64,000 nucleotides of DNA. Source: Nansenia antarctica. Lineage: Eukaryota > Chordata > Actinopteri > Argentiniformes > Microstomatidae. The translations under genes were made by a program, and so were the position numbers. Under the pieces are notes generated by a model. The model was not told the origin of the DNA. It saw only the letters and a program-made list of their open reading frames with translations, and ran no database searches. Positions 1 to 9,900 of the stretch are shown one piece after another. Numbering within the stretch: position 1 is the stretch's first letter; each line of letters begins with the position of its first letter. Location: the NCBI GenBank assembly GCA_963989245.1, contig OZ022351.1, positions 25,053,967 through 25,117,966 of the forward strand. Direction: 5' to 3'.

Positions 1-762
1 GCCATGGTGAATGAAGCCACCGGCCGGTCCCCCTTCGAGTGCTCCTTGGGGTACCAGCCACCCCTGCTTTCTACCCAGGAGGGCGAAGCGTCGGTACCAT
101 CAGTCCAGGCACACCTCCTTCGCTGTCGTCGGGTCTGGACCTCCGTACGCTCGGCCTTGCTTCGGGCCACCGCCCGAACTACCCGAAGCGCCAACCGTCG
201 TCGCACTCCAGCTCCGGTGTACCAGGTGGGCCAGAGGGTCTGGCTCTCCACGGCGGATCTCCCCCTCAATGTCCCCTCCCGGAAGTTGGCGTCGAGGTAC
301 ATCGGCCCCTACGTCATCGACCGGGTCATCAACCCCGCTGCCATCCGGCTGGTCCTCCCTCACTCCCTCCGTCGGATCCACCCGGTGTTCCACGTCTCCC
401 GGGTTAAGCCCCATGTCGCCAGCGACCTGATGCCACCAGCCCCTGCACCGCCCCCTCCTCAGTTGGTGGATGGCCACCCCCAGTGGGCGGTAAGGAGGCT
501 CCTCAGGGCTCGTCGCTGTGGCCGGGGTTTCCAGTACCTGGTGGACTGGGAAGGATATGGCCCAGAGGAACGGAGCTGGATTCCCCGGTCCCAGATCATG
601 TCCCCAGTCCTCCTCAGGGACTTCTATCGGGCCCACCCGGAGGCTCCGGGCCGGTCGCCAGGAGGCTCCCCCTCGGGGGGGGGTCCTGTTACGGCTGGGC
701 CGTCACACACGCCCTCCCCCGCCCCCACAACCCGAGCACAGCGTGCTCTCCGCCGCAGGTGA
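1..762 (+). pseudogene. Ty3/gypsy Pol C-terminus (integrase end plus chromodomain), partial
   Basis: This frame is open from the window edge to a tga at 760-762; the Met at 4 is internal, and the element's gag, protease, RT and most of integrase lie outside the window. In the 252 residues counted from that Met, about 75-137 form the integrase C-terminal module, with GQRVWL and the GPY motif at 101-103. A basic/proline linker follows, then a chromodomain at about 160-213 with FQYLVDWEGYGPEERSWIP. In chromo-gypsy elements this domain is thought to steer integration toward particular chromatin. The frame overruns the LTR start at 687, so the last 25 or so residues are LTR-encoded, as in some gypsy elements. 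No stop or frameshift is seen in the visible part, so the copy may be fairly young. Activity cannot be judged without the rest. Confidence 0.9.
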
Positions 763-1200
763 AGCTCGTTCCCGGTGATTGGAGGGTTATCCAGCCACAG
801 TCAAACCCACACACCTGTCTCCACTCCCCAATCAACCCTCTGGCTACATCTACCCTGGACTCCCTTCAATCACCGTCAGTTCTTCCCTAAGAATGACCTG
901 GCAAGTATCCGCTGTGATTAGTTATGAACTTTGCTCTTGTGCCTATTCTTATGATTCGTTGATATCTTGTGTACTGGCCTACCGTGGAGACTTACCCTGC
1001 TTTCCTGTTCCTCCACAGCCTATGCCAACCACTACCGCCATCCCGCCAGGTTGAAACCCCCAGCCCGCCAGGCTGAAACCTCCGGACTCATCATCTGTGT
1101 TTCCACCCACCTGCACTGTAAATAAATACCCTACGGGGCTAACACTATATTCTGCCTCCGGTGTCGTGTCCTTGAGCTCCCTCGCCCCCGTGTCACAACA
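687..1200 (+). mobile_element. 3' LTR of the chromo-gypsy element
   Basis: The sequence starts TGTTACGG just after a G-rich tract (675-683, candidate polypurine tract) and ends TGTCACAACA, giving TG...CA termini and 514 bp. An AATAAA polyadenylation-type signal lies at about 1122 (gtaaataaatacc). The element's ORF runs into it. The 5' LTR and the target duplication are outside the window, so the right boundary rests on the terminal motif only. Confidence 0.75.
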
Positions 1201-1499
1201 ATAAGCTATATTTTAATGCTGTAAAAAACTGTCTCTGTCAGGGGTTGTCGGTGCTGGCGCTACGGGGTGCTGTTTTCAAGGTCAGAATCTTTTCAGCGAA
1301 CTTGACCTGCTCATCGTCAAGGAAACACATTTCTTTTACCTCTACTCCACCCACCTGAGATAGGAACTCCAGCGCTGTGGAAAATAACCTTACCTTTTCT
1401 CGAATTTCTAGAGGCGGACATAATGGGTGTGTCCATTGAAAGAGAGTTGCGATATAACATATCACATTTTATGGCTCAGTTCAGTCTTCTGGGGGTCGG
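1201..1499. other. Interval between two LTR-like sequences, unassigned
   Basis: A 75-codon minus-strand ORF (1238-1465) ends in an acidic/basic mixed peptide, but no family is recognised and no good splice frame is visible. It may be part of an older unrecognised repeat. Confidence 0.3.
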
Positions 1500-1819
1500 T
1501 GTTACGGTTGGAGTCGCCGTTTCCTTGGCGGCTTCTTGGTGTCTCCCTCTGGCGGCCCCTGGTGGCCCTGGGACATTCCTACACTCCCTGGTCCTCTCCT
1601 CGTTATGGACTTATCCTTGCCACCTGTCTATTTATGTCTTCACTTCCCAGCACTCCCTGCTGGGTGATTTCTTTGTCAGTTCTATGTAAGTGTGTGTTCC
1701 TGGTTTGTTGTGCCTTGCACAGGCAGCAGGGAGCTTCTCCAGTGGGGGTTCTGGGTAGACCTTTGTACAGGAGAGTGAAGTCTGTTTTGTCCCATCTACA
1801 GAATTGGCCTCGGAAGAAA

Positions 1820-2152
1820 AATGAGAAACAGTGAACTACGTAAAACGACAGGGTGATTGGACATGGCAACCATATTGATAAGAAGAAGAAGATGGAGATG
1901 GTTAGGACCATGTATTAATAAGGAAACCATCTGATGACATGAGCAAAGTGGCACTGCGTTGGACACCCAGAGGGGAAAACGCAAAAGAGGGAGGGGCCCA
2001 AAACAACCCGGAGGCGAACCATCGAAGGAGAAATGAAGGAGAGAGGATACAGCCGGAACAGCATTGAGAAGAAGAAAGCAAACAATTGGAGTGGAGATCC
2101 TTGGCCTTGCCCTATGTGCCACTCGACGCAACAAGGACTAGGTAAGTAAGTA
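1820..2152 (+). pseudogene. LINE ORF2 C-terminal fragment, frameshifted
   Basis: Several plus-strand frames contain pieces of a non-LTR retrotransposon C-terminus: RWRWLG near 1890, KVALRWTP near 1946, TIEGEMKERG near 2020, and ALCATRRNKD followed by a stop near 2110-2142. They are separated by frameshifts and stops. A short gtaa-type tail (gtaagtaagta, 2141-2152) marks the 3' end. This order resembles the end of RTE/CR1-like reverse-transcriptase ORFs, downstream of the RT domain. It is 5'-truncated and dead. The exact clade is uncertain. Confidence 0.7.
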
Positions 2153-2204
2153 CAGAATTGCACCAGTTTTGAGCAGCGTTCTCTCTGTGGGGGTTCTGTT
2201 TAGT

Positions 2205-2869
2205 TGTATGAATGAATGAATGAATGAATGGTCTTTATTGTCATTGATATAGTACAGGTACCAAACAACGACATTTGGGAGGGGGGGCTCCCCTGGTGCT
2301 AGGAAAAAAAAACTAAAAACAAGAAGGGAAAAGAGCTGGTTTACATAAATAAAGGCTATGTACACTATCCACTATACTATACTATACAAATAAAACACTG
2401 TGCTGTACTCTATGCTATGCTATACCTATTCTAACATTTCCTATTCTCTGAACCTTATGTACCCTAGGGTTGTCATATTGCACATAGTGTTATTGCACAT
2501 TCATTTAAAGTGTCGCAGTTTGCAGGTTTGAAATGTACACAGTTGTGTTTCAGTATTACACTTGATTTCAATCTAGTAGCTGCCATCAATTTGTCTAGAT
2601 TGTCCAGGGCCTAGAACCTAGGTCTTTGCTGTGTTCAGGGCCTGGATGGCCCTGGGGTAGAAGCTGAGCTTCAGTCTGTTTGTCCTTGCGAACATGGTCC
2701 TGAACCGCCTGTTCGAGGGCAGCCGAGCAAAGTGTTCGTACCCAGGGTGGGATGGGTCTCTGGAGATCTTGGAGGCCTTCCTGAGGCAGCGTGTGTTGTA
2801 CAGCTCTTCCAGAGAGGGGAGGGGGGCGCCGGTGATCTTCTGGGCCGATCTCACGACTCTGTAGCGCAG
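2205..2869 (-). pseudogene. LINE (L2/Rex1-like) 3' fragment with ORF2 C-terminus
   Basis: On the minus strand, 2618-2854 encodes a C-terminal segment with RSAQKITGAPLPSLEELYNT and LPSNRRFRT, a pattern typical of the last residues of fish L2/Rex1-type ORF2. A 3' UTR runs left to about 2209, where the TGAA-type tail repeat (gaatgaatgaatg on plus) and ctttattgtcattga occur. The RT and endonuclease domains are absent, as expected of a 5'-truncated insertion. It lies inside the LTR-like sequence and so is younger than it. Confidence 0.75.
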
Positions 2870-3016
2870 GAAGATATGATATGTCTTCCCGTGGCTTTCT
2901 GTTCTAGTTTCCTGTTCTAGTAAAGAGTCCTTAGTTGTGCCAACCGCTGCCTGCTGTCATCTCTCTGTCCTGCCACCGCACCTGGGTCCACTACACACAC
3001 CTCCCTCCCCGTCACA

Positions 3017-3339
3017 GGTGGGTGGCTACTGTAACTATCCAAACAGCCAATCATCATTAACCGTTTGATCCAAAATGTCCTGAGTGACCTTGTAGAAAAT
3101 AGCCCACCAGGTCAAAACACCTCTTCATTCACGGTTGAAGCACCGAGGCTTGAAGTATACATTTGTGCGCTGCATTCCACCTTCTACGGTAATAGGCAGT
3201 CAGTCAGAATAACACGGTGCCTTAAATGTCAACGCTTACCTTGGTAATGACCAGCCTCAGACTAAAATTAATGGATCCTCATGCTCCCGTACGCAGCAAT
3301 GTGTCTTCCACCTGTCAGAACCTGAGACCTTATGAACTG
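3017..3339. other. Unassigned spacer
   Basis: AT-balanced, apparently single-copy sequence. No coding region, repeat or RNA gene is recognised. Confidence 0.4.
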
Positions 3340-3416
3340 CACACTCACACACACACACACACACACTCACACACACACTCACACTCACTCACTCACTCAC
3401 ACACACACGCACGCAC
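3340..3416. repeat. CA/CACT microsatellite
   Basis: Interrupted CA dinucleotides with several ACTC steps. The small ORFs translating to HTHTHS are repeat artefacts. Confidence 0.95.
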
Positions 3417-3689
3417 TTCTCTGTCTATCTCTCCCTCTTATGCACACACGCACGTACACCCTTCACCGTACTCACCTCCTCTCTCGTCTTATCTGTGAAA
3501 GTCAATGAAACGTATGACCACAATATTAATTCATGCTTTTGATTTGGCGGGCTCACAGGAGAGAGAGTCAGTCAAGTCTGAAAAGGGGAGATTAAAAGAT
3601 CCACTCTGGAGTGCTGAGTGTGCTGCCCTGGAAACCTTGTAGTGACCTTTATGGTGAACTTTGACCTCTGTTTAGTATACAGCATCATG

Positions 3690-3755
3690 CACAGACACAT
3701 GCGCACGCACGCACGCGCACACACGCACACACATGCACACACACGCACACACACT
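3690..3755. repeat. CA/CG-variant microsatellite
   Basis: Alternating CA with GCAC and ATGC variants. Alternating purine-pyrimidine of this kind has Z-DNA potential. Confidence 0.9.
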
Positions 3756-3837
3756 CAAATTTCCCATTGTCCTCCTCCCAGGTCATATCTCATAAAATAA
3801 TATGTTTTTCGTCTTTGTTATATGTTTCGTAATGGTT

Positions 3838-3945
3838 TCTTGTATACGTTTTGTGTGGACCCCAGGACGAGTAGCTGATGCTTTGTGTTGCATCAGCTAA
3901 CGGGGGGGGGGTCGTAATAAATCAAATCAAATCAAATCCCGTACG
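3838..3945 (+). mobile_element. LINE 3' tail of the salmonid RSg-1 type
   Basis: The segment reads tgtggaccccagga, then gagtagctgatgc, then a G-run and a taataaatcaaatcaaatc tail. This layout (accccagga...gtagctg...taataaa) is the familiar 3' terminus of a very abundant salmonid LINE. No coding part is kept. The short palindromic pair gctgatgc/gcatcagc could form the 3' hairpin used for reverse-transcriptase recognition in L2-like elements. Confidence 0.6.
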
Positions 3946-4335
3946 CCTGTATGTTTTCCCCCCTCGTCAGGCAGCACATGCTGATTGTGTTCAGTGCACG
4001 TGTGTGTTCAGTGCACACGGTGTGTGTTCACGGGTCATTGGGAAAATGCGGCATATGCCCTCAGCTCCTCCGTGATTGATCCCTGATAAGCAAATAAAAT
4101 GTTAATGGAATGGTAATGAAATGGCTAATTGTGGATTCGGCGCAACCATGCGAAACATTTATCAGCTCCAACGACATACTGTGTTACATCCTATGGGGGA
4201 GAGGGGAAAAAAGAGGGAAAAAAGCAGACCGACAATGACAACAACTATTATGCATGCATAGCGGTTGACTTCGTAGCTAGCGTCTAGACCAGGTGACATT
4301 CTTGTGGCTCCTCTTTGGCTCTCTTAACACACTTA
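3946..4335. other. Unassigned spacer
   Basis: Includes two tandem tgtgttca-type motifs around 4003-4030. No gene is recognised. Confidence 0.35.
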
Positions 4336-4605
4336 TTATGGTTGGACTGTCGGACAGAGGGACTTGAATCGTCTGGCTGGAGGCGATTTCAACTCCAAAA
4401 AGGAGCCCTGCCTGTCTGCTGCAGCAGAGGCAGACACAGAGGTCAGGGTAAGACAGAGTCAAGCCGCGCCTGTCTTCATCTCTCTGCCTGTGAGCCCAGT
4501 GTGGTTCCGGGACCCGTGGCTAGCGGACGTATCCCTTGTGGGTCAGCCTTTGCCGTGGAAGATATTTCGGAGCAACTGGGCCCTTTGTAGTGGAAAGTGA
4601 GCGAC
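4336..4605. repeat. Diverged copy of the 6.3-6.8 kb local repeat
   Basis: The stretch containing gacacagaggtcagg and ctgcctgtgagcccagtgtg (ending near 4508) reappears in the same order at about 6478-6559. The rest is diverged. The overlapping 91- and 78-codon ORFs have no recognised domain. Confidence 0.55.
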
Positions 4606-4917
4606 AGAGGGGAGGAAGGGATGGAAAGGAAATGAGGGAGAGGGGGAAGAGGTCTGTACAGTTGTGGTCTGTGCTATTGAAATGATGCAATATTATGCAT
4701 TTAGTCATGGCAACAATGACATTTGATTTCTACAGGTGCTGGGATTATTTCATTCTATTTTAGGCTGTACTTTTATTTGAACTTGTCGTAACCCAAACTT
4801 GCGAACTGGGGACCAAACAGCGTTTTCAAACAGCAGTCAAATGTATACAGTTGTGTACAACCTCTTATTACATATCAGTAAAACTGACGTCTTTCTCTCA
4901 GTTCATGCAGTCTGTGG

Positions 4918-4918
<1 letters not shown>
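4606..4918. other. Unassigned spacer
   Basis: A purine-rich stretch (4600-4660) followed by AT-rich sequence. Nothing is recognised. Confidence 0.35.
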
Positions 4919-4968
<50 letters not shown>

Positions 4969-4977
4969 GTCTCTCTC

Positions 4978-5030
<53 letters not shown>

Positions 5031-5091
5031 GTCTCTCTCTCTCTCTCTCTCATGTCTCTCTCTCTGTCTCTCTCTCTGTCTCCCTCTCATA

Positions 5092-5174
<83 letters not shown>

Positions 5175-5196
5175 GTCTCCCTCTCATATCTCTCTC
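4919..5196. repeat. CT microsatellite with GTCTCTCT interruptions
   Basis: About 280 bp of CT dinucleotides, interrupted at intervals by GTCTCTCT and twice by CTCCCTCTCATATCTCTG. The two CATATCT interruptions (near 5090 and 5186) show a larger duplicated block. All frames are open, giving meaningless Leu-Ser ORFs. Confidence 0.95.
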
Positions 5197-5354
5197 AGAC
5201 TCAGATAGGAGGCGTTGGGCAGCAGATAATACATCTCTCCAGACAGACAGATGTGTTTATGGCACAAACACCCGCTGCCCAAATAACCTCCTTTTATTGC
5301 TACGGCTCCCACCTGAACCATGATGGGCTCTAAACAAGCCCCCCAAAAGTATGG

Positions 5355-6204
5355 CCTCCCCCCAACACAACACAACACAACACCTCCCCCCAACACAACA
5401 CAACACCTCCCCCCAACACAACACAACACCTCCCCCCAACACAACACAACACAACACAACACCTCCCCCCAACACAACACAACACCTCCCCCCAACACAA
5501 CACAACACAACACAACACCTCCCCCCAACACAACACAACACCTCCCCCCAACACAACACAACACCTCCCCCCAACACAACACAACACCTCCCCCCAACAC
5601 AACACAACACAACACCTCCCCCAACACAACACAACACCTCCCCCCAACACAACACAACACAACACAACACCTCCCCCCAACACAACACAACACAACACCT
5701 CCCCCCAACACAACACAACACCTCCCCCCAACACAACACAACACAACACCTCCCCCTAACACAACACAACACCTCCCCCCAACACAACACAACACAACAC
5801 CTCCCCCTAACACAACACAACACCTCCCCCTAACACAACACCACAACACAACACAACACAACACAACACAACACCTCCCCCTAACACAACACAACACCTC
5901 CCCCCAACACAACACAACACAACACAACACAACACAACACAACACCTCCCCCTAACACAACACAACACAACACAACACAACACAACACCTCCCCCCAACA
6001 CAACACAACACCTCCCCCAACACAACACAACACAACACCTCCCCCTAACACAACACAACACCTCCCCCCAACACAACACAACACCTCCCCCCAACACAAC
6101 ACAACACAGCACCTCCCCCCAACACAACACAACACAACACAACACCTCCCCCCAACACAACACAACACCTCCCCCCAACACAACACCTCACCTCCCCCAA
6201 CACA
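5355..6204. repeat. CAACA/CCTCCCCC compound minisatellite
   Basis: About 850 bp made of two modules: a variable number of acaac pentamers and a cctcccccc (or cctccccctaa) block. The unit length varies with pentamer number (basic unit about 23 bp, also 28 and 33 bp and longer). The minus strand therefore carries regularly spaced G5-G6 runs. Because the array is nearly free of stops, ORFs of up to 253 codons (Thr-Gln-His-Asn or Cys-Cys-Val-Val patterns) appear, but they have the composition of the repeat. Confidence 0.97.
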
Positions 6205-6215
6205 GATGTATGTGC

Positions 6216-6259
6216 AAATAATAATAATAATAATAATAATAATATAATAATAATAATAC
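6216..6259. repeat. AAT microsatellite and dispersed-repeat end
   Basis: AAT trinucleotides adjoin cttttattgtatagcacctttc, which resembles the tatagcgcttttc core seen at 24465 and 58718. This is a likely tail of a dispersed fish repeat. Confidence 0.8.
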
Positions 6260-6326
6260 ACTTTTATTGTATAGCACCTTTCCTACAAACGTTGCAGCTG
6301 GAAAATGTAAAGTGTAAAAGTGAAGC

Positions 6327-6655
6327 CAGCCATGCCTGAAGGTAAACACAGAGGTGACGTAGGTAAATGACATCTGGATATCGGGCACCTTTATTTAGTC
6401 GATAGCAGGCCCATACCCCCAACCCCTTAATACAGTCAAGAACAGCACATCACACATCCTCTTTAAACAGGAGAGGCAGAGACAGACACAGAGGCCTGGT
6501 AAACTGGAATACAGCCTGGGGCTGTCTTTATCGCTCTGCCTGTGAGCCCAGTGTGGTTCTGCTCCCTGCGGAACCACCGATAGGCTCTGTCAAGACCCAA
6601 CAATCTTGGCCTCCCTCCTCCTAAAACAATGTCAGATCTATTGGCAAAGTTAAAG
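6327..6655. repeat. Local tandem duplication, unit 1 (329 bp)
   Basis: 6327-6470 aligns without net gap to 6656-6799, an offset of exactly 329 bp. Shared words include tttagtcgatagcaggccca (second copy cttagtcgat...) and cacatcacacatcct. The remainder of this unit (6471-6655) also matches part of 4336-4605. ORFs over it are not conserved between copies. Confidence 0.85.
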
Positions 6656-6799
6656 CTGCCATGCCTGGGTAGGGACAGAGGTGACATGGGTAAATTAGTT
6701 CTGGGTGTTGGGGATCTTTGCTTAGTCGATAGCAGGCCCATACCAACCACCCCTTTATCGTCAGTCAAGAACAACACATCACACATCCTATTCAAACAG
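6656..6799. repeat. Local tandem duplication, unit 2 (partial)
   Basis: Second copy of the 5' 144 bp of the 329-bp unit. It starts at gctgccatgcctg and ends at ttcaaacag, with scattered substitutions relative to unit 1. The sequence after 6799 no longer matches. Confidence 0.85.
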
Positions 6800-7214
6800 C
6801 CACCCAAAGTAATAAACTGCGAAAGATAATGCCCCCTGTAGATTGTGCTTGGCAAATACCCTGCTTATCGAGAACTGAGCAAGAGGCGTTCCATTTTTGA
6901 ATGACTAAACGTCGCCAAGGGAACCATGCAGGTCGTGGATAGATAAGTTCTTGTCACCTTTCTTGTCTTACATTTTGCAGCGGCAGATACCATTTTTTGT
7001 CTTGTATTAAAAGTCTGAACAATCTTCTTCTAAAATCTGGAGCTTTTTATGGATAGAAATATTTTTTCATGGTCAAATTATCTTTGGATTTTGTGTAGTC
7101 AAATGATTTGCTTTCCAGCTTAACTCAACTAGAAACGACTGTTGTTGTTGTTGTTTTGTTCATTAATCAACACAATTTTATTCCATGATATTTAGTTTCT
7201 AAAAAGCCACATTT
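6800..7214. other. Unassigned spacer
   Basis: AT-rich with a short GTT repeat at 7140-7156. No gene is seen. Confidence 0.35.
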
Positions 7215-7440
7215 CGCGTTGTTGAAAATCAATGACACATCAACAAGTACTGTTATAGTTAACAAGGTAGCAGTGGGGATTACTCACTGAATCCGTTGCG
7301 TTGCAGTATTTTGGTTTGAGTAGCGAGTTTGTGTTGTGATTCTCAACAACGTTGACATGTATTTCTGTGTTTTCTAAATAAAAAAGATAGATTTTGATTG
7401 GTTGTCGACATGCGGACCAAAAACACTAGAACGTGTCACA
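7215..7440. mobile_element. TGTGACA-family MITE, truncated copy
   Basis: The body (gttgaaaatcaatgacaca ... gggattactcactgaatcc ... cgacatgcggaccaaaa) matches, inverted, the element at 48367-48697 and partly the one at 20826-21073. The right terminus ends gtgtcaca at 7440. The left terminus and a segment carrying the gcaggctcaca motif are missing. Confidence 0.75.
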
Positions 7441-7884
7441 TGTGTGGGCCTGGCAGGACTGTGAGTGTGTGTGGCATGGGAGGAACACGGAGATGATGGT
7501 AAGTCAGAGTGTCAGCCAGTGAAATGACTCGGCTTAGTGGCTCCAATTGTTTAGCAAAGACCTTTTCAAGCCTCTCTCTCGCTGATAGACAGGGTTCATT
7601 CACTATCGGAAATGGCTAATCCATCCCCACCAAGAATCCAATCTCCCAAATAAAGGCTGCTTAACCTACTTAAAGACTTGTTGGAAAATGTAATAGGAAT
7701 ATGATTTAAGGAGCAATTTGCTGCATTGAAATCGGCATTAATTTTCATTTTCTCATGGCTCTCGTCTCAACTTTATAGTACTAATTACGCCTATTACTGT
7801 GTCATTTACTGAAAAAGGGAGCCAAGAGAAAGAGCTCCCTCCCTACTGAAATAGAAAATCCCACAATTTGCTTAGTAATGAAGA
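7441..7884. other. Unassigned spacer
   Basis: AT-rich apparently unique sequence. No feature is recognised. Confidence 0.35.
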
Positions 7885-7903
7885 AAGTTGTCTGTTTCAG
7901 TGA

Positions 7904-8047
7904 CCCCCCCCCCACACACACCACCACCACCACCACCACCACCACCACCATCACTCAATGGCTTTAATTTGGCTTTGAGACAATGCATTTTGGAGAGAAA
8001 GACAGAGACACAGACAGAGAGAAAGAGAGAGAGGGGGGGGGGGGGGG
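7904..8047. repeat. C-run, CCA triplets and G-run cluster
   Basis: A C10 run at 7904-7913, about ten CCA/CAC triplets at 7918-7950, purine-rich GA sequence near 8000-8030 and a G run at 8033-8047. ORFs here are compositional. Confidence 0.9.
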
Positions 8048-8261
8048 TTATACATATGTTTGATAAAGATAAGTGACGTCCTATGCTGTGGTCTATAATG
8101 AGATCTCGCAGTACTAAGATGTATGCGGGCGGCTCTGGTGTGGTGCTCACTGGGGGAAATGGCTGTTGAAGGGGCTGTGGAGGGAAGCACTTCATCATGT
8201 CTAATTGCTGCCTTGTACACACTGATCCCCACAGGTCCCGACTCTTCGGCAGTCACAGAGG

Positions 8262-8262
<1 letters not shown>

Positions 8263-8321
<59 letters not shown>
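8263..8321. repeat. CT microsatellite
   Basis: Uninterrupted CT dinucleotides, about 29 copies. Confidence 0.97.
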
Positions 8322-8323
<2 letters not shown>

Positions 8324-8430
8324 CTCCTCCTCTCTCCATTGCCCCCTCTTCAACATCATTTCCTGTTTAACAACGCTCAGCAAAACAATGTGCTGGTAGT
8401 TCATGTTTTTGATCAATCAAGACAAAAAAC

Positions 8431-8473
<43 letters not shown>

Positions 8474-8474
8474 G
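8431..8474. repeat. ATT microsatellite
   Basis: About 14 ATT trinucleotides. Confidence 0.97.
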
Positions 8475-8914
8475 TTAGAATTAAATAATATCTGTAACAA
8501 AGTTACTAAATAATACTGTATATGAACACCAACATTGTTTTGAAAATGCCTGAAACATTTTGTCTCAAATCTGTCTCTAATATGAAGATGTTGAAATGAA
8601 GACTTTGCAGGAAACACATACAAAAATGATGTAATACTATGTTGCGTAGGCATAAAAACAAAACACGCATCCTTACAGATCATTTAGATGCCATCAGTTA
8701 AGGTAAGCTGTGTTTGTGACACTGATTATCTTGAATAACACTGCTAATCAGTGGAATTGTGCTACGGAAAAGTTGGCATGTTTTTGCAGCTGTATATATT
8801 TATGTTTCATCAATTACTGATTTGTTTAATCAGTAGCATAATGCTGCGTTACTGACTCATCATCAGTGTGGAAGCAATGAGTACCGCATGCCTATGCAGT
8901 GATGTTATCACAAG
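8475..8914. other. Unassigned spacer
   Basis: AT-rich. An AP-1/CRE-like cluster (tactgactcatcatcag, 8850-8866) is the only motif noted. Confidence 0.35.
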
Positions 8915-9006
8915 AGTGTGTGTTTGTGTGTGTGTGTGTGTATGTGTGTGTTTGTGTGCGTGTGTCTGCCTGTCTGCCTGCCTGTCTGCCTGTCTGTCTG
9001 TCTGTA
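8915..9006. repeat. TG then CTGT/CTGC microsatellite
   Basis: TG dinucleotides pass into tetranucleotides of CTGT and CTGC. Confidence 0.95.
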
Positions 9007-9054
9007 TATTGTGAAAACAAAGTTACAGTACCGTGCCAGTCCTAAGCAAGATGA

Positions 9055-9136
9055 CTGGAAGACTTGTAAAACCTTGAGCAGCCAGCACCAAAGAGTAGGG
9101 CACATTGGTACAGATCTAAACTAACAGTAAACAATA
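9055..9136. repeat. Degenerate 40-bp tandem repeat, left part
   Basis: Contains agcaccaaagag, gcacattggtac and agatctaaactaacagtaaacaa. The same words recur in order at 9696-9900. The array looks interrupted by the transposon sequences between. Confidence 0.6.
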
Positions 9137-9240
9137 GGGATGCACTGATACCACTTTTTTTCAGACCAAGTACAAGTACTTATATTTGGGTACTTGCCGA
9201 TACCAAGTACCGATACCGAGTACTTAATAATAACATTATA
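9137..9240. mobile_element. hAT-like transposon terminus
   Basis: It begins tagggatgcactgatacc and continues with repeats of accaagtac and ccgatacc. The tagggatg start resembles that of the well-defined 8-bp-TSD element at 57830. No matching right terminus is seen before the next element starts at 9301, so this is a truncated end. Confidence 0.5.
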
Positions 9241-9300
9241 GTTCTAACATGCTTTATTTAAATCAGCTGTTCCTCACTTTATGAATGTAGAAATTAAATA

Positions 9301-9690
9301 TGTGACAGGGTCTGGTGTTTTGGTCTTCAAGCCGGCAAGGATTTTTCTTACAGATTATATAAAGTGCAGATTATAAACTTTCAAATGATGTGACATACAT
9401 TGAAATCTTGAAATAGTTTGTTAGCTAGTAGCTAACAAAAAAACATTGCTACGTAACTATCTAACTGCATGTTTAGCACATCACAACATGCTGATAGACT
9501 ATGAACATGCTAAAAACACATGACTACACAACTAGACCACACGGCCCTTGCTTTTGAACAGTCGTTTGTTTACAAGCCATGTATCACTAACACTCACCCG
9601 AGTACAAAGCAGGATGGCAGATGATACAGTGAATCAAAAACAAGCTGACTTCGCTGACAAATTCTAAAGTATTTAGTGATCCTAAAACTG
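9301..9690. mobile_element. TGTGACA-family element, one arm
   Basis: After TA at 9299-9300 it opens tgtgacagggtctggtg, matching the right terminus of 52991-53550 in inverted orientation. The body (catgctgatag, cttgcttttgaacag, catgtatcacta, tatttagtgatcc) follows the inverse of that element in order. The opposite terminus is not found, so the copy is truncated near 9690. Confidence 0.7.
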
Positions 9691-9695
9691 TTTCA

Positions 9696-9900
9696 CAGAT
9701 CTAAACCAGCAGTAAACAAGGATGGTCACATTGGCGAGGATCTAAACCAACAGCAAACAAGGATGGCCATATTGGCAAACCGCAAACCCACTGCAAAGGA
9801 GGATGAGCCCTGGCGCACACTCAAATCAGCACCAAAGAGGATGGTCACATTGGCACACTTACTACAGGATTGCAACATTGGCACTAATCGAAACAAGTCT
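9696..9900. repeat. Degenerate 40-bp tandem repeat, right part
   Basis: About five imperfect units pairing a 'tctaaaccarcagyaaacaaggatgg' type half with 'tcacattggc'. A 76-codon ORF crosses them, but its peptide simply follows the repeat. Confidence 0.7.

Larger units (their letters stand above)
1500..3016 (+). mobile_element. Second gypsy-type LTR, split by nested LINE fragments
   Basis: It opens with TGTTACGG like the LTR at 687. The 5' part (1500-1805) and the last part (about 2870-3016, ending ccccgtcaca) both look like LTR sequence. The tail carries a run typical of fish gypsy LTR ends (accgcacctgggtccac). No coding region separates the halves; instead two LINE 3' fragments occupy 1820-2152 and 2205-2869. 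No clean target duplication is visible at 1495-1499 versus 3017-3021, so this may be a solo LTR with eroded flanks. Confidence 0.5.

Noticed and set aside
100..636. 178-codon minus-strand ORF opposite the gypsy integrase
   Set aside because: Shadow of the plus-strand chromodomain ORF.
4799..5333. 174- and 160-codon Leu-Ser ORFs
   Set aside because: Produced by the CT microsatellite; no start context or domain.
5184..5945. 253-codon minus-strand ORF of Cys-Val-Gly-Arg repeats, and plus-strand Thr-Gln-His-Asn ORFs
   Set aside because: They are translations of the CAACA/CCTCCCCC minisatellite; open in several frames and on both strands.
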